Assembly: GCA_020635565.1 (NCBI GenBank)
Contig: JACJZN010000009.1
Coordinates: 124,001-188,000 of the forward strand
Length of the DNA stretch: 64,000 nt
Direction: 5' to 3'
Origin: Flavobacteriales bacterium
GTDB taxonomy: Bacteria > Bacteroidota > Bacteroidia > Flavobacteriales_D > Parvicellaceae
Position numbers and translations under genes: made by a program. Each line of letters begins with the position of its first letter. Position 1 is the first letter of the stretch. The notes below the pieces were generated by a model. The model saw nothing but the letters and a program-made list of their open reading frames with translations. It ran no database searches and was not told the DNA's origin. Shown here piece after piece: positions 1 through 8,509 of this stretch.

Positions 1-96
1 ACAATATCAAAGATATACCGAATATTTAAACGATAAACAGGATTATTTAACATCATTTTTAAGAACTCTATCCAAATAGACGATCTTTTAAGAACA

Positions 97-510
97 ATGT
101 TTCGTTATGTTAGTGTGGTTGATATGAAAAACGAAATAAAATTTGAAGGAGGTAACGTTTGTGTCTGTAAGAACGGAATTGTTTCATTCACAACATCTGT
201 TGACAAGTTAGAGTTGGAACATGCGCAAGGTTTTATAGACTGTTTGGTGTCTTTAGGGCAAACCACGGATGTTTTAGTGCTCTTTGATGCAAAGTCTCTA
301 AAGGAATCTACGGCAGCTGCGGTGAAAAAATACACAGCCGAAAAATTGGAAAAAAATGCAACTGCGCTAGCTGTTCTCAACAATTCAGCAGTATCAAGAT
401 TCTTGATTCATACTTTCCTTGCAATTTATCGACCAAATATTCCAGTACGCATGTTTGAAGATGAAGCTCAGGCAAAAGAATGGCTATTGGAATTCAAGGC
501 TCCTCAGTAG
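97..510 (+). CDS. STAS/SpoIIAA-like small protein (DUF7793-like)
   Basis: Cytoplasmic protein of up to 137 residues with no signal peptide or membrane segment. The alternating hydrophobic pattern (VLVLFDAKSL near residues 58-67, then an alanine/lysine-rich helix and ALAVLNN) and the C-terminal VRMFEDEAQAKEWL resemble the small STAS/SpoIIAA-like proteins common in Bacteroidota, where the last helix follows a strand ending in F.D...A..WL. Family members usually begin at a position matching the internal ATG at 124 (MKNEIKFEGG), so the true product may be 128 residues. No partner gene is adjacent. Its 3' end overlaps the convergent protease gene by 17 bases. Function is not known; the fold assignment is an inference from pattern. 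Confidence 0.65.
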   Translation: MFRYVSVVDMKNEIKFEGGNVCVCKNGIVSFTTSVDKLELEHAQGFIDCLVSLGQTTDVLVLFDAKSLKESTAAAVKKYTAEKLEKNATALAVLNNSAVSRFLIHTFLAIYRPNIPVRMFEDEAQAKEWLLEFKAPQ

Positions 511-1360
511 CAATAGCTTCGGTTTTTCCCACTAGAATGGTCGCGCCATGTGCGGCCATTAACCATACTTTCCCAGATCCATCTACGCTGTAAAGCGAAT
601 TTTCAAATAAAAAATCCCATTCGTAGCTCTTTCCACTGTGTTTGGTGAGACTGGATAGTAATATAGCATTTCCATAGTTATCATACCATATGATCTGATG
701 AATTTCATTGATATAATAGCTGTTCAGATCACCATTGAATTTTAGCATATGTGTGAATTCTTCATTCAAATAATTGTTTTCCAGATATTTTAATGAATTC
801 ACGCATACATCACTTTGTTCTAGATGTTCTGCTTGTTTCCAACCATCTATTATAGCTTGTTTCCGATTTTCAAGAGACGGGTGAGACTTAGTCCCATGGA
901 GGTTTCCTTCTTTCTGGATGCACGCAACTGATTCTTCCAGTGTTGCTCCCATTTTATGAAGGATAAATCCAGAGAAATGATCTGCAGCTAGTTCGTTTTC
1001 GTGGGAGAACTTGAATTTTTCAATTGTATGACCCAGTAGATGATGTCCAATTTCGTGAGCAAGAACACTCCAAGCCGCCCAATCCGTATAAGTCGAATCA
1101 TTGATTCGATTCATAAAATCAGGATTGTATTTGATGTATCTTTTTTTCTTGTAGATATAAGCTTGAGCATTTGGTATTTTAAAGTCAACAATAATTGTGA
1201 AATTGGGTTCAAGACCACAGTAAAGTAAAATTTGAGATACTGCATATTTGGCATCCCTGTCTGAAACAAAATTTGATTCAGTTCCTGTTGTGTCGTTTTT
1301 TTGTCCACGGGCAACACCAATACAGAGAATAAGAAGGAATAAAAGACTAAATTTGTGCAT
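494..1360 (-). CDS. Secreted M48-like zinc metalloprotease
   Basis: A 288-residue exported protein with a Sec signal peptide (residues 1-19, cleavage near ARG-Q). It contains the zinc-binding HEIGH motif at residues 102-106 followed by NELAADHF, in which E123 and D127 fit the ExxxD third-ligand motif of M48/Ste24-type gluzincins. The catalytic domain is short and soluble, without the membrane helices of HtpX. The C-terminal 110 residues carry no motif I recognise. It probably acts in the periplasm or at the cell surface; the substrate is unknown. It is convergent with the preceding small gene, overlapping it by 17 bases, and divergent from the lipoprotein gene at 1401 with 40 bases between the start codons. 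Confidence 0.8.
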   Translation of the reverse strand: MHKFSLLFLLILCIGVARGQKNDTTGTESNFVSDRDAKYAVSQILLYCGLEPNFTIIVDFKIPNAQAYIYKKKRYIKYNPDFMNRINDSTYTDWAAWSVLAHEIGHHLLGHTIEKFKFSHENELAADHFSGFILHKMGATLEESVACIQKEGNLHGTKSHPSLENRKQAIIDGWKQAEHLEQSDVCVNSLKYLENNYLNEEFTHMLKFNGDLNSYYINEIHQIIWYDNYGNAILLSSLTKHSGKSYEWDFLFENSLYSVDGSGKVWLMAAHGATILVGKTEAIATEEP

Positions 1361-1400
1361 GGTTATTGTGGTTGACCATTTGTAAATTTACGAAGATATT

Positions 1401-2354
1401 TTGAGAAAATCTGTACTCATAGTTTTAGTTCTGTCTCTTATAGTGACAAGTTGTGTGGGGTTTTACGTAACAGAGGATACTAGTGGAGTTGAACCAGAGG
1501 CATTGAAAAAGGAAGAACGTGTTCAAGATTCCATAAAAGCATATATTCAACTTCGTACCCCTTCAGGTTATAGCTATAAATCACTGGAGTTTGGTGAGCT
1601 ATATGTGATTAAGGATCCTGAGATTAAAAAGTTGGATCATTTCATTGAAGAACTTAATTATTTGCCTTTCAAAGAAGAAGAACTTGGTACGGGTTATGAA
1701 AAGGCAAAAAAAGATCTGGAAGATAAGATCACGGCTCAGGAGGAATATTTGAAGAAAAACAAAATCTACCCCTGGTATGAAGTGAATCATCTTTATGCGC
1801 TGGAAAATGTGATTAGTGATTCTGCAATTGTATACGAATTTGATTTCGAGGTATATCCAAATTACAAGATAAAAGATGTTCATAGAAAAATGGAGGTCTC
1901 CTTGGACGCTAAACGTTATAAAATGCTGAAGTATTTTTTAGCCGAAAGTCCTGTTTATGAAACAAATGACTGGCAGTATAACGAAAGGATGAATAGTGAA
2001 TTCTATTCTGCTGCTTTGTCCGCTTTAGCATCTGAGACGGATTACAAGGATAAATTGTTGATCACGATTATAGATATGACCCAGTATATCTACGAAAAAG
2101 ATAGTTTTGATGAAAATGACTTCGCAAAGAAGCAAATGCTTCGCTGGGAGAAAGAAAATTTAAATGAGGATTTGAAAACGATCAGTATGTCTCAGCTTAA
2201 TGCCTCAATAGATACGATTGAGGGGAGCCCAATTATTACGGGATATTCGATGACGCATGATGTATATACAGAGAGTTTGGATGATAAAAAACGGTTTAAT
2301 TATTACTACGATCTGAATTATGTGATAGTTAAAGTAATTGAACAAAAACTGTAA
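1401..2354 (+). CDS. Hypothetical lipoprotein
   Basis: A 317-residue protein read from a TTG start (MRKSVLIVLVLSLIVTSC). The signal peptide ends in a lipobox (VTSC, Cys18), so it is probably lipidated and envelope-attached. The mature part is charged, mostly helical in appearance, rich in Lys/Glu/Tyr, and has no domain I recognise. No ATG lies close to the signal sequence, which supports the TTG start. The next gene follows after two bases and also encodes an exported protein, so the pair is probably co-transcribed. No function can be assigned. Confidence 0.6.
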   Translation: MRKSVLIVLVLSLIVTSCVGFYVTEDTSGVEPEALKKEERVQDSIKAYIQLRTPSGYSYKSLEFGELYVIKDPEIKKLDHFIEELNYLPFKEEELGTGYEKAKKDLEDKITAQEEYLKKNKIYPWYEVNHLYALENVISDSAIVYEFDFEVYPNYKIKDVHRKMEVSLDAKRYKMLKYFLAESPVYETNDWQYNERMNSEFYSAALSALASETDYKDKLLITIIDMTQYIYEKDSFDENDFAKKQMLRWEKENLNEDLKTISMSQLNASIDTIEGSPIITGYSMTHDVYTESLDDKKRFNYYYDLNYVIVKVIEQKL

Positions 2355-2356
2355 AT

Positions 2357-2818
2357 ATGAGAGCAATATTTTTATTCTTTTTAGTCTCTACGATTTCGGG
2401 GTTGTCGCAGACGGAAAACGAGGTGGTAAATATGACTGCTAGAATTTGTCAAACTGATAGCATGTCTAAGGTTTTGCAAGTTTTGGATGAAGATTCTGTC
2501 GTGACCTATCATATGCAGACGCCAGACTATGAAACTTATGGAGCGAGTACCTACGAATATGAAGATTTTAATCTCGTTTTTGATGTGAGTAGTAATCTTC
2601 TGTTTAACAGTACTCCATTTGGAAAGATCAATGTAGTAAAATACTCAAAGAAGAGTTGTCAATTGGTAATTGAACTTGCTGGGGTAGGGGATCGTGAGAA
2701 AAAAGGTCTATGGACATTTGCAGTGTATGAATTTACAAGGCCTAAGGATGGAAAGTGGTTGCTACAAGGAATCAATTACCACTTTGATGATTTTTACAGT
2801 GGGAAGAAACTAGATTAA
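2357..2818 (+). CDS. Hypothetical secreted protein
   Basis: A 153-residue protein with a signal peptide (MRAIFLFFLVSTISGLSQ, cleavage near residue 18). The mature part is about 135 residues, rich in aromatic residues and beta-strand-like, ending with a tryptophan-containing segment (DGKWLLQGINYHFDDF) that resembles small NTF2-like or lipocalin-like domains. It is not close enough for me to name a family. It lies two bases downstream of the lipoprotein gene and is probably in the same operon. It is convergent with the next gene at a spacing of two bases, with no obvious terminator between them. Confidence 0.55.
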   Translation: MRAIFLFFLVSTISGLSQTENEVVNMTARICQTDSMSKVLQVLDEDSVVTYHMQTPDYETYGASTYEYEDFNLVFDVSSNLLFNSTPFGKINVVKYSKKSCQLVIELAGVGDREKKGLWTFAVYEFTRPKDGKWLLQGINYHFDDFYSGKKLD

Positions 2819-2820
2819 TG

Positions 2821-3231
2821 CTATTCTTCTTCGTCTTTACTATGGTCGAAAGAAGAAGGAATCAGGTTAACACCATACCTGCTTGCTACTTTGATCAGGA
2901 ATGGAAGAAGTAAGGATGAGCCAGGGATTAAAAAGAAAGGAATCCCAATTCCTGCCATTTTAAACAGATCATAGACCTGAGTTTTTAATTCTTTTTCTTC
3001 ATCGGGAGTTATTTTCCCATCCATTAAGAATTTAACGAGAATCTTAGATGCTTCACGAGTCTCTTTTGCCTCATTGCTTAAATCCTTGGCAAAGGTTTTC
3101 ATCGCTTTTTGAGCTTTTTTTCGGTTTTCCTTGATTTTTTGTGCAAATTCAATTTGTCCCAGTTCTTCAAAAGAAGCCAGGTCTTCATCTCGGATGACTT
3201 TTTCTTCAATATCTCTTAACTCAGAAGACAT
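2821..3231 (-). CDS. LETM1-like domain protein
   Basis: A 136-residue protein with a charged, helical N-terminal half (residues 1-85, Lys/Glu-rich, probably coiled coil). The C-terminal segment GIGIPFFLIPGSSLLLPFLIK, followed by GVNLIPSSF, matches the core of LETM1-type ribosome-binding-like domains seen as small stand-alone proteins in Bacteroidota. The hydrophobic stretch (about residues 92-115) could be membrane-associated. In mitochondria LETM1 affects ion exchange; the bacterial role is not established, so none is claimed. A TACCTTTG box ends four bases before the ATG, suggesting its own promoter and a leaderless message. Confidence 0.6.
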   Translation of the reverse strand: MSSELRDIEEKVIRDEDLASFEELGQIEFAQKIKENRKKAQKAMKTFAKDLSNEAKETREASKILVKFLMDGKITPDEEKELKTQVYDLFKMAGIGIPFFLIPGSSLLLPFLIKVASRYGVNLIPSSFDHSKDEEE

Positions 3232-3235
3232 GGTG

Positions 3236-3243
3236 CAAAGGTA
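3236..3243 (-). promoter_or_regulatory. -7 promoter box TACCTTTG
   Basis: An exact match to the Bacteroidota -7 consensus TAnnTTTG, with only four bases (cacc) between it and the ATG of the LETM1-like gene. Transcription would begin at or beside the start codon. I see no clear TTG at the -33 position. Confidence 0.5.
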
Positions 3244-3270
3244 TTTCTTTTCTGATTTAGTTGATTTTTT

Positions 3271-5379
3271 TTAAAACGATTTAACGTAAGCGCCTTGTTT
3301 CTTAACATCATGATAAGAGTTGGGATTATCTACAAATAGGATTTCAACTTCTTTATTGTATTTCCAGTGACATCCATTACTTAGTACAATTGTTTTCGGA
3401 TCTACTATTTCCAGAATATCATGAATTGAGACATATTTCGAAGAGGAAATATAGAGAATGTCCACTTTTTCCAAAGTAGATGGAAACTCTTGTTCTGAGA
3501 AGTGATAAATAGAAAGATCTTCAAACTGATAGTAACCATTTTTGCCGAGTAAGTGAGGGGTTGCAATGGAATCTTCTAAAACATAGTGACTGGGTGTATC
3601 AAGATCCAGATCGAACCAATGGTGTTGAATATTGAACAGCATGGAGCTTTGATCCTTAAAAAGTTGGTTAGAACAAACGATTAGATTACTATTTCCATTT
3701 ATAAAATTAATATTTGGCTCATCCTTAATACTATAAATTACTATCTCTCTGGTGGAACTATGGCTAATATCTTCTGTGTGATCTAGAATTAATAAGGTTG
3801 AAAATAAAACCAGGGAAACGTTAAGATATTTCAAACGATGCGTTTCTCTTGCAAGTCCAATGAAAATGATCATGCAATAGATTATCCAGCATTCGAGAAT
3901 AGTTATACTTATTCCTTCAATCAACGATACGGGAAGTTGATCAATCGAACGAACTACCCAATTCATGCCGAAGATGACATTCGAGAGCAAAAATCCCAAT
4001 GCACCTGCAATTATAGGGATCCAGGATGTGATAAAAAGACCTATTCCCAGTGCGATAATGATCATAGCAGCTGGAATAACTACTAAATTGGAAATAAAGA
4101 AATAAGTTGGAAATTGATGAAAGTAGAGTAATCCAAGTGGAAATGTAGTTAATTGTGCAGCGATTGAGACAGAAGTAATGGACCATATATAATCCAGTAT
4201 TTTATTCTTTACATATATTCTTTTGTAAATGATAGTCTGAAAATAAACGATTCCAAGTACGGCCAAGTAGGATAGTTGGAAGCCAACTTCCATTATAAGA
4301 TAAGGATTGTATATCAAAAGGACTAATGCTGATCCAGCTAGTGTGTTATAGATATTGCTGTCCCTTTGAAATGCTTTTCCAATTGCTACAAAGGAGAACA
4401 TGGTAGCTGCTCTCACAACACTGGGACTCAATCCTGTAATCGTAGCATAAAACCACAGTACCAGTAAGACAATAAATAATCTTGTGAAGGTTAATTTTTC
4501 TCTTTTGTCAAATACTCCTAAAATGAAACTGATCGCAATAAAAATGATGCCTACATGAAGACCCGAAACGGCTAGAACATGAGTGGCTCCCGCACTGGAA
4601 TAGGAATGCTTCAGTTCATTGTCCAGATCGTCTTTATAACCTAGAATAAGGGCAGATGCAACTGCTAGTTCATCTCCAGATAATCCATGTGTTTTTAAGG
4701 TCTGAAGGAGTTGATCTCTAATATGTGATGCATAGCCAATAAGCGAAAAATGTCCGCTGCTCAACAAGGTCCAGTTGTTGGTTTCGACAAAGGCCTGCTG
4801 ATAAATCTGATTGAACGAAAGATATTGTTTGTAATTGAATTGATCTGGATTCTGGGGAGGTTGAATCTCCTGAAAATTGCAATTGATGATTAATTTATCA
4901 CCCTGAAGTATTTGCTCACTTTGGCCGTCCTTTTTGAAATAAAGTAAAACCTCACCCGATGTTGGACTCCATTTGGTGGAATCTGTTTTAACAGATGTAA
5001 CTTCTCCAATTATTTGGTAGGAGTTCTCCTTTTCTTTTGGAATTTCGGTGACCTCAATTATGTATTCATTGTGATTATCCGAAATGAACTTTTGGTAATG
5101 AGAAGCTTGGTTTTCTGCGGTTTTAAAAATGATCAAATTGATTCCAAGGAGTAAGAAAGTCAATTGTGAGCACATACCAAATATGAACTCTTTTCGAATT
5201 GATGGCCGTTTTTTTGAGAGTATTAAAAGGCTGCTCAATATTCCAAAGGAGATTAAAAACAAAAACAACCAAATGGAATTCTGAAGATGGCTATAAATGC
5301 CAATTAATATCCCTGTGATCATAGGAATGATCAATCGAATTAGTGGAGCATTTTTCCAGTTGATTGGGGATTGAGGCAT
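3271..5379 (-). CDS. comEC: ComEC/Rec2-type DNA-uptake channel protein
   Basis: A 702-residue polytopic membrane protein of the ComEC/Rec2 family, which forms the inner-membrane channel for single-stranded DNA during natural transformation. Order: two or three N-terminal membrane segments (about residues 15-90), a soluble OB-like DUF4131 region (about 100-205), then the multi-helix Competence domain (about 225-515) with the signature AGATHVLAVSGLHVG near 265-280. The C-terminal 150 residues occupy the place of the metallo-beta-lactamase domain but lack a HxHxDH motif, so that domain is probably catalytically dead, as in other Bacteroidota forms. The gene follows the BNR lipoprotein gene by 28 bases across an inverted repeat. 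Confidence 0.88.
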   Translation of the reverse strand: MPQSPINWKNAPLIRLIIPMITGILIGIYSHLQNSIWLFLFLISFGILSSLLILSKKRPSIRKEFIFGMCSQLTFLLLGINLIIFKTAENQASHYQKFISDNHNEYIIEVTEIPKEKENSYQIIGEVTSVKTDSTKWSPTSGEVLLYFKKDGQSEQILQGDKLIINCNFQEIQPPQNPDQFNYKQYLSFNQIYQQAFVETNNWTLLSSGHFSLIGYASHIRDQLLQTLKTHGLSGDELAVASALILGYKDDLDNELKHSYSSAGATHVLAVSGLHVGIIFIAISFILGVFDKREKLTFTRLFIVLLVLWFYATITGLSPSVVRAATMFSFVAIGKAFQRDSNIYNTLAGSALVLLIYNPYLIMEVGFQLSYLAVLGIVYFQTIIYKRIYVKNKILDYIWSITSVSIAAQLTTFPLGLLYFHQFPTYFFISNLVVIPAAMIIIALGIGLFITSWIPIIAGALGFLLSNVIFGMNWVVRSIDQLPVSLIEGISITILECWIIYCMIIFIGLARETHRLKYLNVSLVLFSTLLILDHTEDISHSSTREIVIYSIKDEPNINFINGNSNLIVCSNQLFKDQSSMLFNIQHHWFDLDLDTPSHYVLEDSIATPHLLGKNGYYQFEDLSIYHFSEQEFPSTLEKVDILYISSSKYVSIHDILEIVDPKTIVLSNGCHWKYNKEVEILFVDNPNSYHDVKKQGAYVKSF

Positions 5380-5411
5380 TAAATTAGTTCAACAAATTTG
5401 CTCTAATTTAA
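5379..5411. repeat. AT-rich inverted repeat upstream of comEC
   Basis: A perfect 9-base inverted repeat (TTAAATTAG ... CTAATTTAA, arms 5379-5387 and 5403-5411) separated by 15 bases. It spans the gap between the lipoprotein stop codon and the comEC ATG and touches both codons. There is no T-run for a terminator. It could be an operator or a translation-controlling hairpin, or chance in AT-rich DNA. Confidence 0.3.
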
Positions 5412-6490
5412 TGATTTTCAGCTAATTTAATGATGTCGATTTTGCCAAAATTACCCACTCCAATGCCTATGCCATCTTCGCGAAAAGCGATCGCATTATA
5501 GCCAAGGGTGTCCAAAAGAGTCCATGATTTTCCTCCATCATAACTGATGTCAGTTCCTGTTGTACCAGTTGATACATAAATATCTTCTTTGAAATAGGCA
5601 ACGCAGCTACGGTATTCTTGGATGCCAGAGGATAGGTGCCAAGTTAGACCTCCGTCTACAGTGTATACTTTGGAACTATCGCATTTAACATTTTGCCAAT
5701 GGCCTCCAACCGCAACACCATTTAAGCTATTTTTAAAAGCCAAAGAGTAGATTCCAGTACCATTTGGTTCTTTATGAAATGGTACATCGATCAAGCTCCA
5801 ATTATTTCCTCTATTTTCTGAACGTAATATTTTTGCAGTTTCATTTCCGAGACCAATAATTACAACATCTTCTTCTAAGCATTTTATGCTGGTTCCTGAA
5901 GCAGCGAAACCGGCATAATTAGATGCTTCAATCGGAAATCCTTTTTTACTTGCTCGATGCCATTTTTTGTCATACAGCTCATTATATAAAACAAGAGGAT
6001 AGCCATCAAGAGGATCGCCAAAGGCTATTCCATATTGATCATTCCAATAGTCTATTCCATCTAAAAACATGAGTGAGTCCTGTCCTTCATATACAACTAC
6101 AAATGAATCTGAGGGCATAGCTCTAAAGAGAATCTGAGCGGGTGCTGTAATCCCTAATGCGGTATGCGAACCATCCGCAATTGCATCGATATCTCTAAGA
6201 TTTATACCATCGGCATTGAAAAATGTCCGGAGCTCTTGTTTTCCAAAGTCATAGACCATCACATTTCCAAGAGATCCCCCAATCACAGCAACATTATCAT
6301 GAACTTCCAAACCTCTATAATGTTCATTGGTATCGGTAGTAAACGATGCTATTATTTGAATAGGAGATTGAATCTCTTCAATGGACGAAGATTCTATTTT
6401 CTCTTCTTCGGTTGTGATAGAATTCTCACATTGGGAGAACAGGAATATTAAAGTAATAGGAATAAGTCTGTTAAACATTGTCATTTTCAT
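5408..6490 (-). CDS. BNR/YCF48-like repeat lipoprotein
   Basis: A 360-residue protein with a lipoprotein signal (FLFSQC, Cys at about residue 21), so probably anchored to the outer or inner membrane. The mature part contains repeated motifs of the BNR/YCF48 beta-propeller type (for example SENRGNNWSLIDVPF, TVDGGLTWHLSSG, SYDGGKSWTLLDT), each with the Asp-box-like (S)xDGGxxW core. Such proteins are often misnamed oxidoreductases; the fold suggests ligand or assembly-factor binding, but no substrate can be inferred. Three possible ATG starts (6490, 6484, 6478) all overlap the end of the upstream sulP gene, so the two are translationally coupled. Confidence 0.75.
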   Translation of the reverse strand: MKMTMFNRLIPITLIFLFSQCENSITTEEEKIESSSIEEIQSPIQIIASFTTDTNEHYRGLEVHDNVAVIGGSLGNVMVYDFGKQELRTFFNADGINLRDIDAIADGSHTALGITAPAQILFRAMPSDSFVVVYEGQDSLMFLDGIDYWNDQYGIAFGDPLDGYPLVLYNELYDKKWHRASKKGFPIEASNYAGFAASGTSIKCLEEDVVIIGLGNETAKILRSENRGNNWSLIDVPFHKEPNGTGIYSLAFKNSLNGVAVGGHWQNVKCDSSKVYTVDGGLTWHLSSGIQEYRSCVAYFKEDIYVSTGTTGTDISYDGGKSWTLLDTLGYNAIAFREDGIGIGVGNFGKIDIIKLAENH

Positions 6491-8120
6491 CCACTTTTCT
6501 GCCCATTAAAGTACTTAAACTAAGTTTAGAGTCCATCATTTTTTGCTTTTTAGTGGAGAGAAGAGCAGCTAGAGATTCGTTTTTATCCCTAGGTAAATTA
6601 CACTTTACGGTACATTTTATCTGTCTTTCAATAGCATTGGTTTCAAAGCTTTCGATTACGTCCCAGATATCTGCGTCAACATCGAGTGTATTTGTCATGT
6701 CTATAACCACCTCTGAACCGTTTGGAATTTCCTTAAAAACTTTGATAAGGCTGGCTTTGTTTAAAAAGGTCATGTGTTCTGATAAATGAATCACATATGG
6801 TTCTCCTTCTTTATGTTCATCAGATTTGAAGTAAAAGGAATGCGCAAAATTATTATATAAAATAAATAGAAATGCTAATCCTAGTCCAATTAGAACGCCA
6901 TTTAGCAAGCCAAGTTTCCAAACGAGAACAACCGTAACCGCAAAGGGTATGAATTGGCTCCATCCTTGATTGTACATTTCTTTGAATTTTTTTGGATGTG
7001 CAAGTTTGAATCCTACGATCAACAGTACTGCTGCTAGAGCTGAAAGTGGAATCAATTTCAAGACAGATGGGATGAAAAGGACACACAAAAATAAAAGTGC
7101 TCCATGAAGCACAGCTGACCATTTGGATTTAGCTCCTGAGTTGATATTGGCACTACTTCTTACAATAACTTGTGTTATAGGAAGACCACCAATTAGCCCA
7201 GATACGATGTTTCCCGTTCCCTGCGCTATGAGTTCCAGATTGGAGGGCGTTACGTTCTTGGAGGGATCCATTTTGTCCGTGGCTTCTACGCATAATAGCG
7301 TTTCAAGAGAAGCAATTATTGCAATGAGTCCGCCAGTCACCCAAACGTGAATTGAACTAAAGGCTGCACTGAAATTTGGAAATCGGATATTTGAAAAGAA
7401 ATCAGTGGGACCATCAATATTCTTCAGATTAACGAGATGAGCCTGGCCTAGTTCCAATTCACCATTGCCCCGAAACAGGAAGTTGAGGATGATGGCAATT
7501 ACCACGGCTACCATCGACCCTGGGACGAATTTCAAAAGTTTGTTTTTAGCGATGAACTTTTGCTGAAACAGGATCAAGATCACTAATGAAATAACAGAAA
7601 TGATCACAGCTCCATAGTTAATGGCATCAAAGGTTTCGATAAAGTCCTGCCAGATATGGGATAAATTGAATCCTTCCGATCCTTCATCGGTTCTGTCATC
7701 ACCGATAGCATGAGGTATTTGTTTAAGGAAGATGGTTACACCAATTCCAGCTAACATGCCGTTGATTACTGAGTTCGGGAAATAGTAGGCGATGAAACCA
7801 AGTTTAAAAACTCCCAGAAGAATTTGTAAGAATCCTGCAATAACTACGGCTGCAAGAAAGGTTTCAAAGGATCCTCCAAGTGTTGCGATAGCACCTGCAA
7901 CTATGGTCATCAATCCAGCAGCAGGACCACTAACTCCAAATCGAGATCCGCTTATGGTTCCAACAATAATTCCTCCAACGATACCAGCTATTAGACCTGA
8001 CATTAATGGAGCTTCGGAACCGTGAGCTATTCCTAAGCAGAGGGGAAGAGCAACAAAAAATACAACTATACTTGAAGGCAAATCGCTACCAGGCGAAAAA
8101 CTTGCTTTTTGATATTTCAT
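6471..8120 (-). CDS. SulP-family anion transporter with STAS domain
   Basis: A 549-residue inner-membrane transporter. Residues about 10-425 give the SulP (SLC26) helical core: the N-terminal segment with FFVALPLCLGIAHGS, the glycine-rich helix IAGIVGGIIVGTISGS and FGVSGPAAGLMTI, all characteristic of sulfate/bicarbonate permeases. The C-terminal 100 residues form a STAS domain (SEVVIDMTNTLDVDADIWDVIESF), which regulates SulP transport. The substrate could be sulfate or bicarbonate (BicA-like); no adjacent carbonic anhydrase or sulfate-assimilation gene decides this. Its stop overlaps the start of the BNR lipoprotein gene. The 60 bases upstream hold no convincing promoter. Confidence 0.9.
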   Translation of the reverse strand: MKYQKASFSPGSDLPSSIVVFFVALPLCLGIAHGSEAPLMSGLIAGIVGGIIVGTISGSRFGVSGPAAGLMTIVAGAIATLGGSFETFLAAVVIAGFLQILLGVFKLGFIAYYFPNSVINGMLAGIGVTIFLKQIPHAIGDDRTDEGSEGFNLSHIWQDFIETFDAINYGAVIISVISLVILILFQQKFIAKNKLLKFVPGSMVAVVIAIILNFLFRGNGELELGQAHLVNLKNIDGPTDFFSNIRFPNFSAAFSSIHVWVTGGLIAIIASLETLLCVEATDKMDPSKNVTPSNLELIAQGTGNIVSGLIGGLPITQVIVRSSANINSGAKSKWSAVLHGALLFLCVLFIPSVLKLIPLSALAAVLLIVGFKLAHPKKFKEMYNQGWSQFIPFAVTVVLVWKLGLLNGVLIGLGLAFLFILYNNFAHSFYFKSDEHKEGEPYVIHLSEHMTFLNKASLIKVFKEIPNGSEVVIDMTNTLDVDADIWDVIESFETNAIERQIKCTVKCNLPRDKNESLAALLSTKKQKMMDSKLSLSTLMGRKVDENDNV

Positions 8121-8180
8121 AGTGAAAATTGAAAATGAGAATTAATAATTACAATACCTTTCGATATTGTCCGGATCATA

Positions 8181-8483
8181 TTAATTCAAATTTTCAGGAG
8201 GCGGAGAGAAAATAATGCGTTCTCCATCGCTGGTTTCTCCCATTTTGATCGCTCTTTGATCTTCGGCAGATGTCTCTAATGCAATAAAAAGAATATCTAG
8301 ATCATTCTCGACATTCCATTTCCATTCGGTCTCATCATCAAGTTCTTTATCTTCTTCCGATTCACTATCATCCGATAATTCTACCATGTCCTCCACTTCA
8401 AGCAGCAAACTGTTTGGAAGAATCATTTTACAAATGAATGTAAAGGTGAAAAATAGAAATAATATGTTTAGGAGTTTATACAA
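8181..8483 (-). CDS. Small acidic exported or membrane-anchored protein
   Basis: A 100-residue protein with an N-terminal hydrophobic segment (MYKLLNILFLFFTFTFICKM) that could be a signal anchor. It is followed by a very acidic stretch (residues 33-54, runs of Asp/Glu/Ser) and a short folded-looking tail. I do not recognise it. The start is TTG (8483); no ATG precedes the hydrophobic segment. A TATCTTTG box lies eight bases upstream of this TTG, which supports both the start and the reality of the gene. Confidence 0.5.
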   Translation of the reverse strand: MYKLLNILFLFFTFTFICKMILPNSLLLEVEDMVELSDDSESEEDKELDDETEWKWNVENDLDILFIALETSAEDQRAIKMGETSDGERIIFSPPPENLN

Positions 8484-8491
8484 GGAGTAAT

Positions 8492-8499
8492 CAAAGATA
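8492..8499 (-). promoter_or_regulatory. -7 promoter box TATCTTTG
   Basis: Exact TAnnTTTG match on the minus strand, eight bases before the TTG start of the small acidic protein gene. It predicts a nearly leaderless transcript that may continue into the sulP operon. Confidence 0.45.
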
Positions 8500-8509
8500 G
8501 AGGAAATGA

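Noticed and set aside
1..96. A partial gene at the left edge
   Set aside because: The first 96 bases are AT-rich with stops in all frames and no recognisable coding remnant or RNA.
3838..4186. Short open frames inside comEC (both strands)
   Set aside because: Shadows of the comEC coding frame with no start signals or family likeness.
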